Shown: positions 15,908 to 24,800 of the stretch, one piece after another
Layout: each line of letters opens with the position of its first letter
How positions within the stretch are numbered: position 1 is the first letter of the stretch
Assembly: GCA_025464005.1 (NCBI GenBank)
Contig: JAODBO010000150.1
Coordinates: 1-41,539, forward strand
Reading direction: 5' to 3'
DNA length: 41,539 nt
From: Acidimicrobiaceae bacterium
Lineage (GTDB): Bacteria > Actinomycetota > Acidimicrobiia > Acidimicrobiales > Bog-793
Translations under genes and position numbers: made by a program
The notes under the pieces: generated by a model
Database searches by the model: none
The model's input: the letters and a program-made list of their open reading frames with translations, nothing else
What the model was told of the DNA's origin: nothing

Positions 15908-16755
15908 GGCCGGCGCGGGAAGCGCGAGAAGTCCGGTGCTCGCTTCTCCACGTACGCGTCCCGCCCCTCCTGGGCCTCCTCGGTCATGTAGAAGAGCATC
16001 GTCGCGTCCCCGGCGAGCTGCTGCACGCCCGCGAGGCCCTCCTCCGCGGCGTGGAAGCCCGCCTTCATCATCCGAAGCGCCAGCGGCGAGAGCGCGAGCA
16101 TCTCGCGGCACCACTTGACCGTCTCGGCCTCGAGCTCGGCAACTGGCACGACCACGTTGACGAGTCCCATCTCATAGGCGCGCGCCGCGTCGTACTGGCG
16201 GCAGAGAAACCAGATCTCCTTGGCGCGCTTCTCCCCGATGGTCCGGGCGAGCAGCCCGGCGCCGTAGCCGGCGTCGAAGCTGCCGACCCGGGGTCCCGTC
16301 TGTCCGAAGCGGGCGTTGTCGGCGGCGATCGTGAGGTCGCAGACGAGATGCAGCACGTGGCCGCCACCGATCGCGTAGCCGGCGACCATCGCGACGACTG
16401 GCTTCGGCAGGCGCCGGATCTGGATCTGTAGATCGAGGACGTTGAGCCGGCCGATGCCCTTCCGGGCGATGTCATCGTCGCCGATATAGCCGTCATCGCC
16501 GCGAATGCGCTGGTCGCCGCCCGAGCAGAAGGCCAGGTCGCCCTGGCCCGTGAGGACCACGACGCCGACGTCGGGGTCGTCGCGGGCCTCCGTGAAGGCC
16601 GCCGAGAGCTCGGTCAACGTCTGTGGGCGGAAGGCGTTGCGCACCTCGGGCCTGCAGATGGTGATCTTCGCGATCCCCTCCGCAGTCTCGTACGAGATGT
16701 CCCGAAAGTCGCCGCTCGCCCGCCAGGCCGGCAACGCGGCCAGGGAGTCGGTCAT
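15904..16755 (-). CDS. menB: 1,4-dihydroxy-2-naphthoyl-CoA synthase MenB
   Basis: 283 residues, crotonase fold. It closes the second ring of the naphthoquinone from o-succinylbenzoyl-CoA. The MenB-specific features are visible: [16 protein letters not shown], the oxyanion-hole segment [33 protein letters not shown], then [18 protein letters not shown] with the catalytic Asp. ATG 16753-16755 gives the expected N-terminus ([20 protein letters not shown]), with AAGGA about 11 nt upstream. It is followed by menA with an ATGA overlap and diverges from menE across 161 bp. Confidence 0.95.
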   Translation of the reverse strand: MTDSLAALPAWRASGDFRDISYETAEGIAKITICRPEVRNAFRPQTLTELSAAFTEARDDPDVGVVVLTGQGDLAFCSGGDQRIRGDDGYIGDDDIARKGIGRLNVLDLQIQIRRLPKPVVAMVAGYAIGGGHVLHLVCDLTIAADNARFGQTGPRVGSFDAGYGAGLLARTIGEKRAKEIWFLCRQYDAARAYEMGLVNVVVPVAELEAETVKWCREMLALSPLALRMMKAGFHAAEEGLAGVQQLAGDATMLFYMTEEAQEGRDAYVEKRAPDFSRFPRRP

Positions 16756-16903
16756 CGCTCTGGCATTCCTTCCCGATCCGATATCGCAGTCCGTCCCCCG
16801 GAGCCGTTTCTCGCGGCGCGAGGGCGTCCCTTCACGGACCCACCCGACACGGCGCACGGTCCGCCCCGGTCGCCGGCGAAAGGGAGGCCGTGAGGACGGC
16901 CGT

Positions 16904-16909
16904 TAGGCT
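16904..16909 (+). promoter_or_regulatory. -10 box TAGGCT of menE (leaderless)
   Basis: TAGGCT ends 7 nt before the GTG at 16917 with no Shine-Dalgarno between, the same arrangement as at 30444. Confidence 0.5.
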
Positions 16910-16916
16910 ACCCGCC

Positions 16917-18074
16917 GTGCCTCGGCTCGTCGCCATCGACCTTCCCGGCGGACCGGCGTTCCTCGAAGCCCTGCGGCGGGTGCTCGACGCCGGCGACGCC
17001 GCGCTCCCGATCGACCAGCGCCTCCCGTCGGTCCAGCGCGAGCGGCTCGTCGCCGCGTTGCGGCCGTCGGCAGTGATCGACGCGAGCGGAGACGAGCAGG
17101 AACTGGCCGGCGGCCTCGAGGTCGAGCCGGGCGATGCGCTCGTGGTCGCCACGTCCGGCACCACGGGCGCGCCGAAGGGGGTCGTGCTCACGCGCGCCTC
17201 CGTCGAGGCCTCGGCGTGGGCGACGAGCGCGCGGCTCGAGGTCGACCCCTCGAGGGATCGGTGGTGCTGCTGCTTGCCGCTGGCCCACGTCGGCGGCCTG
17301 TCGGTGCTGACTCGCTCCATAGTCACGGGAACGCCCGTCGAGGTCCTTCCCCGCTTCGACGCCGAAGCGGTCCTCGCGGCAGCGCGTGAGCGTGGAGCCA
17401 CGCTGGTGTCCCTCGTCCCGACGACGTTGCGACGCCTCGGGGACGACGGCGCGGCGTCCTACCGCTGCGTCGTCCTCGGAGGCTCCGCTCCCCCCGAGCG
17501 CCTGGCTTCCAACGTCGTTGCTACCTACGGCATGACCGAGACGGGCAGCGGTGTCGTCTACGACGGTGTGCCGCTCGAGGGCGTGGAGGTACGTCTCGGG
17601 CCGCACGACGAGATCGAGCTGCGTGGGCCCATGCTGCTGCGCGCCTATCGCGACGGCACCGACCCGAAAGGGCCCGGCGGCTGGCTCGCGACCGGCGACG
17701 CCGGCGCGATCGGCGCGGACGGGACGCTCTCGCTGTACGGGCGCATCGGCGATCTCGTCGTGTCCGGCGGCGAGAACGTCTGGCCCGAGCAGGTCGAACA
17801 GGTGCTGAGCCACCACCGCGCCGTCGCAGAGGTGGGCGTCGCGGGAATCGCCGATCCCGAGTGGGGCGAACGCGTCGTCGCCTACGTGGTTCCGGCGCCT
17901 GACGTGCCGCCTCCGTCGCTCGACGAGCTCCGCGAGCTCGCCCTCGGCGAGCTCGGGCCGTGGTCCGCGCCGCGCGAGCTCGTGCTCGTCGGCGACCTGC
18001 CGCGCACCTCTATCGGCAAGCTCCGACGCAATGTCCTCGCGCAGCTCGCCCGATCGGGCAGGATCGTGCCATGA
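16917..18074 (+). CDS. menE: o-Succinylbenzoate-CoA ligase MenE (ANL superfamily)
   Basis: 385 residues, short for an acyl-CoA synthetase but usual for actinobacterial MenE. It activates o-succinylbenzoate with ATP and CoA. The P-loop-like A3 motif is [20 protein letters not shown] near residue 80. Later motifs are [14 protein letters not shown] (A5), [20 protein letters not shown] with [20 protein letters not shown] (A7/A8), and the A10 Lys in [12 protein letters not shown]. The gene diverges from menB/menA and its stop overlaps the next ATG (ATGA), so the YyaL-like protein is co-expressed. Confidence 0.92.
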   Translation: MPRLVAIDLPGGPAFLEALRRVLDAGDAALPIDQRLPSVQRERLVAALRPSAVIDASGDEQELAGGLEVEPGDALVVATSGTTGAPKGVVLTRASVEASAWATSARLEVDPSRDRWCCCLPLAHVGGLSVLTRSIVTGTPVEVLPRFDAEAVLAAARERGATLVSLVPTTLRRLGDDGAASYRCVVLGGSAPPERLASNVVATYGMTETGSGVVYDGVPLEGVEVRLGPHDEIELRGPMLLRAYRDGTDPKGPGGWLATGDAGAIGADGTLSLYGRIGDLVVSGGENVWPEQVEQVLSHHRAVAEVGVAGIADPEWGERVVAYVVPAPDVPPPSLDELRELALGELGPWSAPRELVLVGDLPRTSIGKLRRNVLAQLARSGRIVP

Positions 18075-20158
18075 ACAAGCTCGCGGGGGAGACCAGCCCC
18101 TACCTCCGCCAGCACAGGGACAACCCGGTCGACTGGTTCCCCTGGGGCGAGGAGGCGCTCGCGCTCGCTGGCGAGCTCGAGCGGCCGCTGTTCGTCTCGA
18201 TCGGCTACTCGTCGTGTCACTGGTGCCACGTGATGGCACACGAGTCGTTCGAGGACGAAGAGACCGCGCGCTACCTCAACGCCCACTTCGTGTCGGTGAA
18301 GGTGGACCGCGAGGAGCGTCCGGACGTCGATGCGATCTACATGGAGGCGGTGCAGGCGCTCAGCGACGGGAGGGGTGGCTGGCCGCTCTCGGTCTTTACG
18401 ACCCCCGACGGCAGGCCGTTCTTCGGCGGCACGTACTTCCCCGACGAGAGCCGGCACGGATCTCCGTCGTTCCGGTCGGTGCTGGAAGCCGTTGCCGGCG
18501 CCTGGGCGGCGCGACGACACGAGCTCGTCGCCCAGGCGGACGAGCTGACCGGGACCGTGGCATCGCGCCTCGCGCCACCGCCCACCGGCGACGCTCCGCC
18601 GGCGACGCGGCTGCTCGACGACGCGCTCCAGCGCGTGTCCGCCCTCTACGATCCGAAGCACGGCGGAATCGGCCGAGCACCGAAGTTCCCCCAGGCGCCG
18701 ATCCTCGAGCTGCTGCTTCGTGCCCACCTCGCCGGCCGCTCCGGCGCGTTCGACATGGCCTCCGAGACGCTCGCCGCCATGGCCGCCGGCGGCATCTACG
18801 ACCATCTCGGCGGGGGCTTCGCGCGGTACGCGACGGACAGGGCTTGGCAGGTCCCCCACTTCGAGAAGATGCTCTACGACCAGGCCATGCTCGCCCGTGT
18901 CTACCTCCACGCCTGGCAGATCTCGGGCGACCCCGAGCTGCGACAGGTCCTCGACGAGACACTCGGCTACGTGCTGCGGGACCTGCGTGACCCCGCAGGG
19001 GGCGTTCGCTCGTCCGAGGACGCGGACTCCGACGGGGGTGAAGGCCTCTTCTACACCTGGACGCCGGCCGAGCTCGAGGAGGTCCTCGGCAGGGAAGACG
19101 CCGCGATCGCAGCCGCCTGGTACAGCGTGACCGCGGACGGCAACTTCGAGGGCGGGCGGTCGATCCTGCACCGGGAGCCCCGGCGCGCCCTACGGCGACC
19201 GGACGAGATCGAGCGCATCCGGGCGAGGCTGTCGGCGGCCCGCGCCTCACGGACGCGGCCTGCCGTCGACGACAAGGTGCTCACCGAGTGGAACGCGATG
19301 ATCGCCGCCGTGCTCGCCGAGGCCGGCGCGGCGACCGCCACGGACGCGTGGACCGTTGCGGCCGTAGAGATCGCAGAGTTCCTCCTCGCATCGCTCCGGC
19401 GGCCCGACGGGCGGTGGATGCGGTCATGGAAGGACGGGCGGGCGGGCAATCTCGCGGTCGCCGCCGACTACGCCTGGCTCGTCGAGTGCTTCACCCGCCT
19501 CGGTGAGGGCACGGGCGAGGCGCGCTGGACCGATCACGCCAGCGTGGTCGCGCACGACCTCGTCGAGCTCTTCTCCGCCCGCGACGGCGGTTGGTACACC
19601 ACCGGAAGCGACGCCGAGCGGCTCGTCGTGCGACCGCGCGACACCTACGACGGCGTCACGCCCGCGGCGGGCTCGGTCGCCGCCGTGGCGCTCGCCCGCC
19701 TCGGCGCGCTCACCGGCGACGAGGGTCTCGTCGATCGCGCCGCAGCGAGCGTGGCCGCCGCCGGCGAGGCGCTTGCCACCTCGCCGCTCGCCTTCCCGCA
19801 CCTCGTCTCGGCTGCGCTGCTGCTCGACACCGGCGCCGTGGAGGTCGTGGTCGGCTCCGGCGCCGACCATCGACTCGTCGCCGCGGTGCAGGAAAGGCTG
19901 CTCCCCGAGGTGGTGCTGGCCTGGGGACAGCCCACGACGAGCCCGCTGTGGGAGGGACGGCGCGCGCATGACGAGACGCATGGCTTCGTCTGTCGGGCCG
20001 GCGTATGCCTCGCACCGGTGAGCGACCCCGAGGCCCTGCTCGAGGCGGTCGACGCGGCTCGACGCGGGGCAGGACCCATGCGGTCGGCACCCCCGCTCGG
20101 CGCCTGGGGACTGGAATCTGGCGGAGCCGACGGCGCGCCCTCGAACGTGGAGACCTGA
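18071..20158 (+). CDS. Thioredoxin-domain protein of the YyaL/SSP411 (DUF255) family
   Basis: 695 residues. The N-terminal thioredoxin-like domain carries the family signature [16 protein letters not shown] and a CxxC in [20 protein letters not shown]. The remaining 500 residues form an (alpha/alpha)6-barrel like that of N-acylglucosamine 2-epimerases, with [33 protein letters not shown], and [18 protein letters not shown]. The family is widespread but its substrate is not established. It is translationally coupled to menE through ATGA. A link to menaquinone chemistry is only suggested by that coupling. Confidence 0.88.
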   Translation: MNKLAGETSPYLRQHRDNPVDWFPWGEEALALAGELERPLFVSIGYSSCHWCHVMAHESFEDEETARYLNAHFVSVKVDREERPDVDAIYMEAVQALSDGRGGWPLSVFTTPDGRPFFGGTYFPDESRHGSPSFRSVLEAVAGAWAARRHELVAQADELTGTVASRLAPPPTGDAPPATRLLDDALQRVSALYDPKHGGIGRAPKFPQAPILELLLRAHLAGRSGAFDMASETLAAMAAGGIYDHLGGGFARYATDRAWQVPHFEKMLYDQAMLARVYLHAWQISGDPELRQVLDETLGYVLRDLRDPAGGVRSSEDADSDGGEGLFYTWTPAELEEVLGREDAAIAAAWYSVTADGNFEGGRSILHREPRRALRRPDEIERIRARLSAARASRTRPAVDDKVLTEWNAMIAAVLAEAGAATATDAWTVAAVEIAEFLLASLRRPDGRWMRSWKDGRAGNLAVAADYAWLVECFTRLGEGTGEARWTDHASVVAHDLVELFSARDGGWYTTGSDAERLVVRPRDTYDGVTPAAGSVAAVALARLGALTGDEGLVDRAAASVAAAGEALATSPLAFPHLVSAALLLDTGAVEVVVGSGADHRLVAAVQERLLPEVVLAWGQPTTSPLWEGRRAHDETHGFVCRAGVCLAPVSDPEALLEAVDAARRGAGPMRSAPPLGAWGLESGGADGAPSNVET

Positions 20159-20159
20159 C

Positions 20160-20882
20160 ATGGCGAGCACCCCGCGGCTGCGTCCGCCCCGCAAGATCCG
20201 CCCCGGTGCCTCCGGCGAGCGCCGTCCCGGCTCGAGGATCAGCTGCGCCGTGCTCTCGGCCGGTCCCGAGGAGTGGGTGGCAGTGGACCTCGACTCCGGC
20301 GCCTTCGTGAGGACACGGCCGGCGAGCGAGGGCACCCTCGTCCCGAAAGGCGAGTGGGCGATGTTCGATGTCGCAGTCGTCGAGCTCGGCATCGACGACG
20401 AGCCCCCGGACCCGAGCCGGCCGGAGGCCGTCGCGATCTCGTCCGCGCCGGAGCGGGCCGGACGGCTGAGCCGCCGCGCCGCACGGCGCATGCTGCACCG
20501 GCTCGTCGCACCGGAGCAGACGCGGCTGCCCATCCTCGGGACGAGGGGTCCGTCGATCGCCTACGTCGACCTCGACGTCGCCTCGCCGTCACTCGTACTC
20601 ATCACGACCTCGCCGAAGAGCCTGCGGTGCTACGTGCGCGAGACGGGCGACGTCTCCTGCTCGTTCGAGTGGGCGGGCACGACCCAAGCACTGCCGCTGC
20701 TCGATGAGCAGGCCAGGGAACTGGTGCTCGAATCCTCGCCGCGACCTGTCGAGCCCGCAGCGCTCGCCTCGGCCGTCGGGGGCGTCCCCGGCTACCTTCT
20801 CGTCGGCCTTGCCGCTGTACGCGGCGGGCACGCGCCGAAAGCGGTGCTGTCGATCCTCGCGAAACGGCCGGCTAAGCGCTAG
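20160..20882 (+). CDS. Conserved-looking protein of unknown function
   Basis: 240 residues with strong coding bias. It starts at ATG 20160, two bases after the YyaL-like stop, so it is the last gene of the menE operon. The N-terminus is basic (RLRPPRKIRPGASGERRPG). A middle section has alternating hydrophobic strands (EEWVAVDLDSGAFV, SPSLVLITTSPKSLRCYVRE), and the C-terminus (PGYLLVGLAAVRGGHAPKAV) could be a single amphipathic helix. I recognise no domain or catalytic motif. The stop overlaps the stop of the convergent gene in the four bases CTAG. Confidence 0.7.
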   Translation: MASTPRLRPPRKIRPGASGERRPGSRISCAVLSAGPEEWVAVDLDSGAFVRTRPASEGTLVPKGEWAMFDVAVVELGIDDEPPDPSRPEAVAISSAPERAGRLSRRAARRMLHRLVAPEQTRLPILGTRGPSIAYVDLDVASPSLVLITTSPKSLRCYVRETGDVSCSFEWAGTTQALPLLDEQARELVLESSPRPVEPAALASAVGGVPGYLLVGLAAVRGGHAPKAVLSILAKRPAKR

Positions 20883-21550
20883 CCGGGCAGCGAGGCTGCA
20901 GCGAGGTCCTCGGCCATCGCCCAGCCAAATGCCACCAGGCAGTCTCGACGGGCGCCCTCGATCGGCTCGAACAGCTCGGCGAGCGCGTCCGACTCGGTCG
21001 GTGACTTGCGCGGCGCGTAGTCGAGCATCCCGCTCGGGCTACCGTCGCCGCGCACGACGAACACGCGGTCGTCGAGCTGGCCTTCGGCGCCGAAGCGCTT
21101 GGCGAGGCGCCGACCCCAGGCGCGCTCTTCGCCGCTGGCCTTGTGACCCGGGCGCGGCACGACGTCGGTGAGGCCGCCGTAGGCGCGAAATGCGGCCGGG
21201 TCCTCCATGCGCGTCCCCACGAGCACGTCCTCGTCGGGGAAGGCGAGGAGCGCCCTTCGATAGAGGTCCCGCATGACGGCCCTCAGCGCCGGCTCGGCCA
21301 TGGTCGTGCGCACGAACGAGGCGACCCCGACGAGGAGGCTCGGTGTTCCTCCGATGCGCTCGAGCGTGCTGAACGCGAACCCGCGGAGCTTCTCCTCTTC
21401 GCGTGCGTGGGTGACAAGGACCCACTCTTCGCGCTGCTTCGACAGCAGCCCGACCTCGTAGCCGGACGAGCCGTCGGCACACATGTCCGCCATCTCCGCC
21501 AGCTCAGAGTCGCTGAGCGCCGTGCAGTCTTTGGTTGCGACGTCGATCAC
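20879..21550 (-). CDS. Unknown protein, possibly acetyltransferase-like
   Basis: 223 residues. The first half reads DLYRRALLAFPDEDVLVGTRM and LRGFAFSTLERIGGTPSLL, which resembles the strand-turn-helix layout of GNAT enzymes, but I see no clear acetyl-CoA loop, so this is only a guess. The start is taken as GTG 21548-21550 (VIDVATKDCTALS), with AAGGGG 11 nt upstream. The longer TTG at 21577 lies inside a good -10 box (GATAAT on the minus strand, 21577-21582), which would put transcription start after it. Confidence 0.65.
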   Translation of the reverse strand: MIDVATKDCTALSDSELAEMADMCADGSSGYEVGLLSKQREEWVLVTHAREEEKLRGFAFSTLERIGGTPSLLVGVASFVRTTMAEPALRAVMRDLYRRALLAFPDEDVLVGTRMEDPAAFRAYGGLTDVVPRPGHKASGEERAWGRRLAKRFGAEGQLDDRVFVVRGDGSPSGMLDYAPRKSPTESDALAELFEPIEGARRDCLVAFGWAMAEDLAAASLPG

Positions 21551-21576
21551 GTTTGCAATGACCCCTTGCGTGCTCA

Positions 21577-21582
21577 ATTATC
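21577..21582 (-). promoter_or_regulatory. -10 box GATAAT
   Basis: GATAAT on the minus strand upstream of the 20879-21550 gene. Transcription would begin near 21570, leaving a leader of about 20 nt with AAGGGG before GTG 21550. The sequence is unusually AT-rich for the region. Confidence 0.45.
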
Positions 21583-21774
21583 CTGCCGAACGCTTCCCCG
21601 GCCCCGGGAGAGCGTGGCCGATCCGCGCCATCCGCCCACGGATTGTCGAGGCCCGCGTGAGCGACACGCAGGCAGTTCAACACTCCCGGCGACGCGGGAC
21701 CGGACCCCAGTGTACGGGACGGCTCGCCACCCCTGCCAAGCACCTTGTCAGGCACGTCGCCGAGGGCGGCGCGA

Positions 21775-21796
21775 CTCGCCACGACAGCGGTGGCGA
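21775..21796. terminator. Hairpin behind dnaE
   Basis: TCGCCAC (21775-21781) pairs with GTGGCGA (21790-21796) around an 8-nt loop, 13 bp beyond the dnaE stop. It has no T-run and is a modest terminator candidate. The rest of the 21551-21808 gap shows no gene I can support. Confidence 0.4.
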
Positions 21797-21808
21797 TCGG
21801 CGTCCCCC

Positions 21809-24800
21809 TCAGCCTACCGCGTGGGCTCCGAGCAGCTCTTTGAGCGCGCCGACGAAGCCGCTGCGCGGGTCGACGTTGAACTCGGCCGGGAGCCGGAGGA
21901 CCTTCGTCCCGAGCCGGACGTGTACCGGGACCGAGCCCGGATGGTCGACGACGAGCTCGCGCAGGCGGCGCACGGTCGACTCCGTGAGCGAGTTCAACGG
22001 CACGCTCACCTCGATGGGCACCGTCGACGCGTCCGGCACGAGGTCGGGGCGGCGCACCTCGGAGCAGAGCAGCTTCGGCTGGTCGTCACGCTGGTCGATG
22101 CGGCCCCGTAGGAGCACCACGGCGTCCTCCTCGAGCCGCCCCCCGTACTCCTGCATCGCCTTCGGGAAGACGAACACCTCGATGGCTGCCTCGAGGTCCT
22201 CCAGGACGAACGTCGCCATGAGCTCGCCCTTCTTCGTGTACCTCCGGGACAGGCCGGTCACGACCCCACCGACGAGGCGCATGCCTCCCTGGTCGCCGGG
22301 GGCGGCGCCGACGTCGGCGGTCCCGATCACCTGGTCGAGCAGCTCGCGGATCGTTCCCTCGGTGATCCGCCGCAGGGCGGCCTCGACTCCGAGCAGCGGG
22401 TGGTCGCTCACGTAGAGACCGAGCATCTCCTTCTCGTGCACGAGGCGCTCGGATTTGTCGAACTCGAGGTCGGGGATCGGGACACGCGCCTCCGCGAACG
22501 CGCCGCCCGTGGCCTCGGTCGGGGCCGGCTCGAGCATCGAGAACAGCGTCGATATCCCGAGCTCCTCCTCCCGCCGTCGCACGAGGACCCGGTCGATGAT
22601 CTCCTCGAACACCAGGCAGAGGCCCTTGCGCGGGTGGCCGAGGGAGTCGAAGGCTCCGGCCTTTACGAGCGACTCCACCGACCTCTTGTTGAGCACCGAC
22701 GGGTCGACCCGGCAGCAGAAATCGTGGAAGTCGACGAACGGCCCGCCCGCCTCCCGCTCGGCGACGATGAGCGACACGAGGCCCTCGCCGACGTTGCGCA
22801 CGGCCGAGAGACCGAAGGGCACGGAGCCGAGCCCCGCTTCCTCCGGGCCGCTGCGGCGGGCGGTGAAGTTGGACATCGAGACGTTGACGTCGGGGACGTG
22901 CACCTCGATGCCGAGGGTGCGGCATTCGGAGAGGTAGACGGCCGTCTTGTCCTTGTCGTCCTTGACCGAGGAGAGCAGCGCCGCCAGGTACTCGACGGGA
23001 TGGTTGGCCTTCAACCAGGCCGTCTGGTAGGCGACGAGTCCGTAGCCGTAGGAGTGGGACTTGTTGAAGGCGTAGTCGGCGAAGGGCTCGATGATGTCGA
23101 ACAGTTGGGTACCGAGGGCTGCCCCGAAGCCTTGGTCTGCGCAGCCCTTCACGAACTTCTCCCGCTCGGCGGCGATGAGCGCCCGGATCTTCTTCCCGCA
23201 GTTGTGGACGAGGAAATCCTCGGCCAGCGCATAGGGACGCTCCGGGTCGGCCATCTCGAAGTCGAAGCACGGAAGCTCGCCCACATACTCGACGGACAGG
23301 ACCGTGTCCCAGACGAGGTCGCCGGTGCGCAGGTCCTCGAGCCTCTCCGAGTAGAGCAACCCGTTGAGCGTGTCCCGGTGCAGCAGGCGCGACGAGGTGT
23401 GCCCGGCGCCGTCGACGCCGAGCCGGCGCTTGGACCGGCCCGTGACGTCGACTCGACGCGCCAGCTCCGATGCCAGGAATGCTGCGGGGATCCCAATGTT
23501 GGTGGCGCTCGACGCCTCGCCCCACTCCATCAGCCATCGGCCAACCTTGGCCGCCTTGACCGTGGTGAGGTGGGTCGACACGAGCCGGGCGAACGCTTTC
23601 GCCTGTCCTTTGTCGGCGATGGAGAGGGTGTAATGCTCGCCGTGGCCCTTGATCGTCCGGCGGTGGAGGTTGGCGAGGATCCCGCACCGCAGGAGCATCC
23701 GCTTCAGCCCGAGGCACACCTCCCGGCTCTTCGAGCCGAAGTGGGCACCACTGCGATCTGCCCAGCCGTCGGCACAGAAATACAGGCCGAGGAAGCGCTC
23801 CACCTTGGCCAGAGGAGCGTTGATCAGCCGCAACGGGATGGTCTTGTCCGCCGAGAGACCGAGCCGGCCGAGGAAAGGACGCAGCGAGAGGAGCTCGTCC
23901 CGAGTCAGGGCGACCCGGGTTACGCCATTGACGTCGGCTACACGCGAATTGGGGTAGCCGAACAGTTCGGCGAAAGCTGAAAGGAACGCCGCGACGAGCT
24001 CAGGATCGGTATTGCAGAAATAGGGATTCCGAGGCGGCCCCTTGACCACGTCGGGCATGTATCCCTCCGAGATAAGCAGCGCGGCAAGCTCGACTTCGGC
24101 ACGACTCACCTTGCTGCCGCCGTCGGTGGCCGTACGAGCGGCCACGCCGACCAAGTCGCCTCGAGCGATGTCGCGGAGAGCGGTCCAGCGGTCCTCCACC
24201 AGGAAGCGGTGATCCTCTGTCGCTTGGATGGTGTAACCCGTCGAGGTCGTGAGCCGGTAGACGGGCTTGATCCCGACGGGCCACACGTCTGCCACCTCGG
24301 CGAAGCGGGCCGTGGCACTCGTCGTATCGACGGTCTGGACGCGCCGATTGGCGAGGTCCATGACCCGCTCGATCGGCACGTAGCCTCGCGACTCGGACAG
24401 CAGCAGCGTCCCGGCGGGCAGGCAGGCCTTACGAAGGTTGTCCGCCTCCTCGAGGCTGTAGCCGGCGAAGCGCTGGGCAACGCGCATCACCGACTCCTGG
24501 TAGATCATCAGTCCGTAGGTTTCGCTCAGGATCGGCTCGAGCTCGGGGTGCAGGTACGTGACCGGCTTGCGCCCGTTCTTGCGGTCCGCGTAGTCCCGGT
24601 GCATGTTGGCCGCCATCGGCCCAGGCCGGTACAGGGCGACGAGCGCGGCCACGTCGTCGAAGCTCGTCGGCGCCAGAGATCTCATGAGCGACCGCATTGG
24701 TCCGCCCTCGAGCTGGAAGACCCCGATGGAGTCCCCGCTGCGGAGCATCTCGAAGGTCTTCTCGTCGTCGAGGGGGATGGTGTCGATGTCGGGGCGCACC

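Noticed and set aside
12407..18074. The men gene group as an unusual pathway
   Set aside because: MenD, MenH, MenA, MenB and MenE are ordinary menaquinone enzymes in a common arrangement.
21548..21577. TTG 21577 as start of the unknown gene at 20879-21550
   Set aside because: The codon lies inside the GATAAT -10 box, so it would not be in the mRNA.
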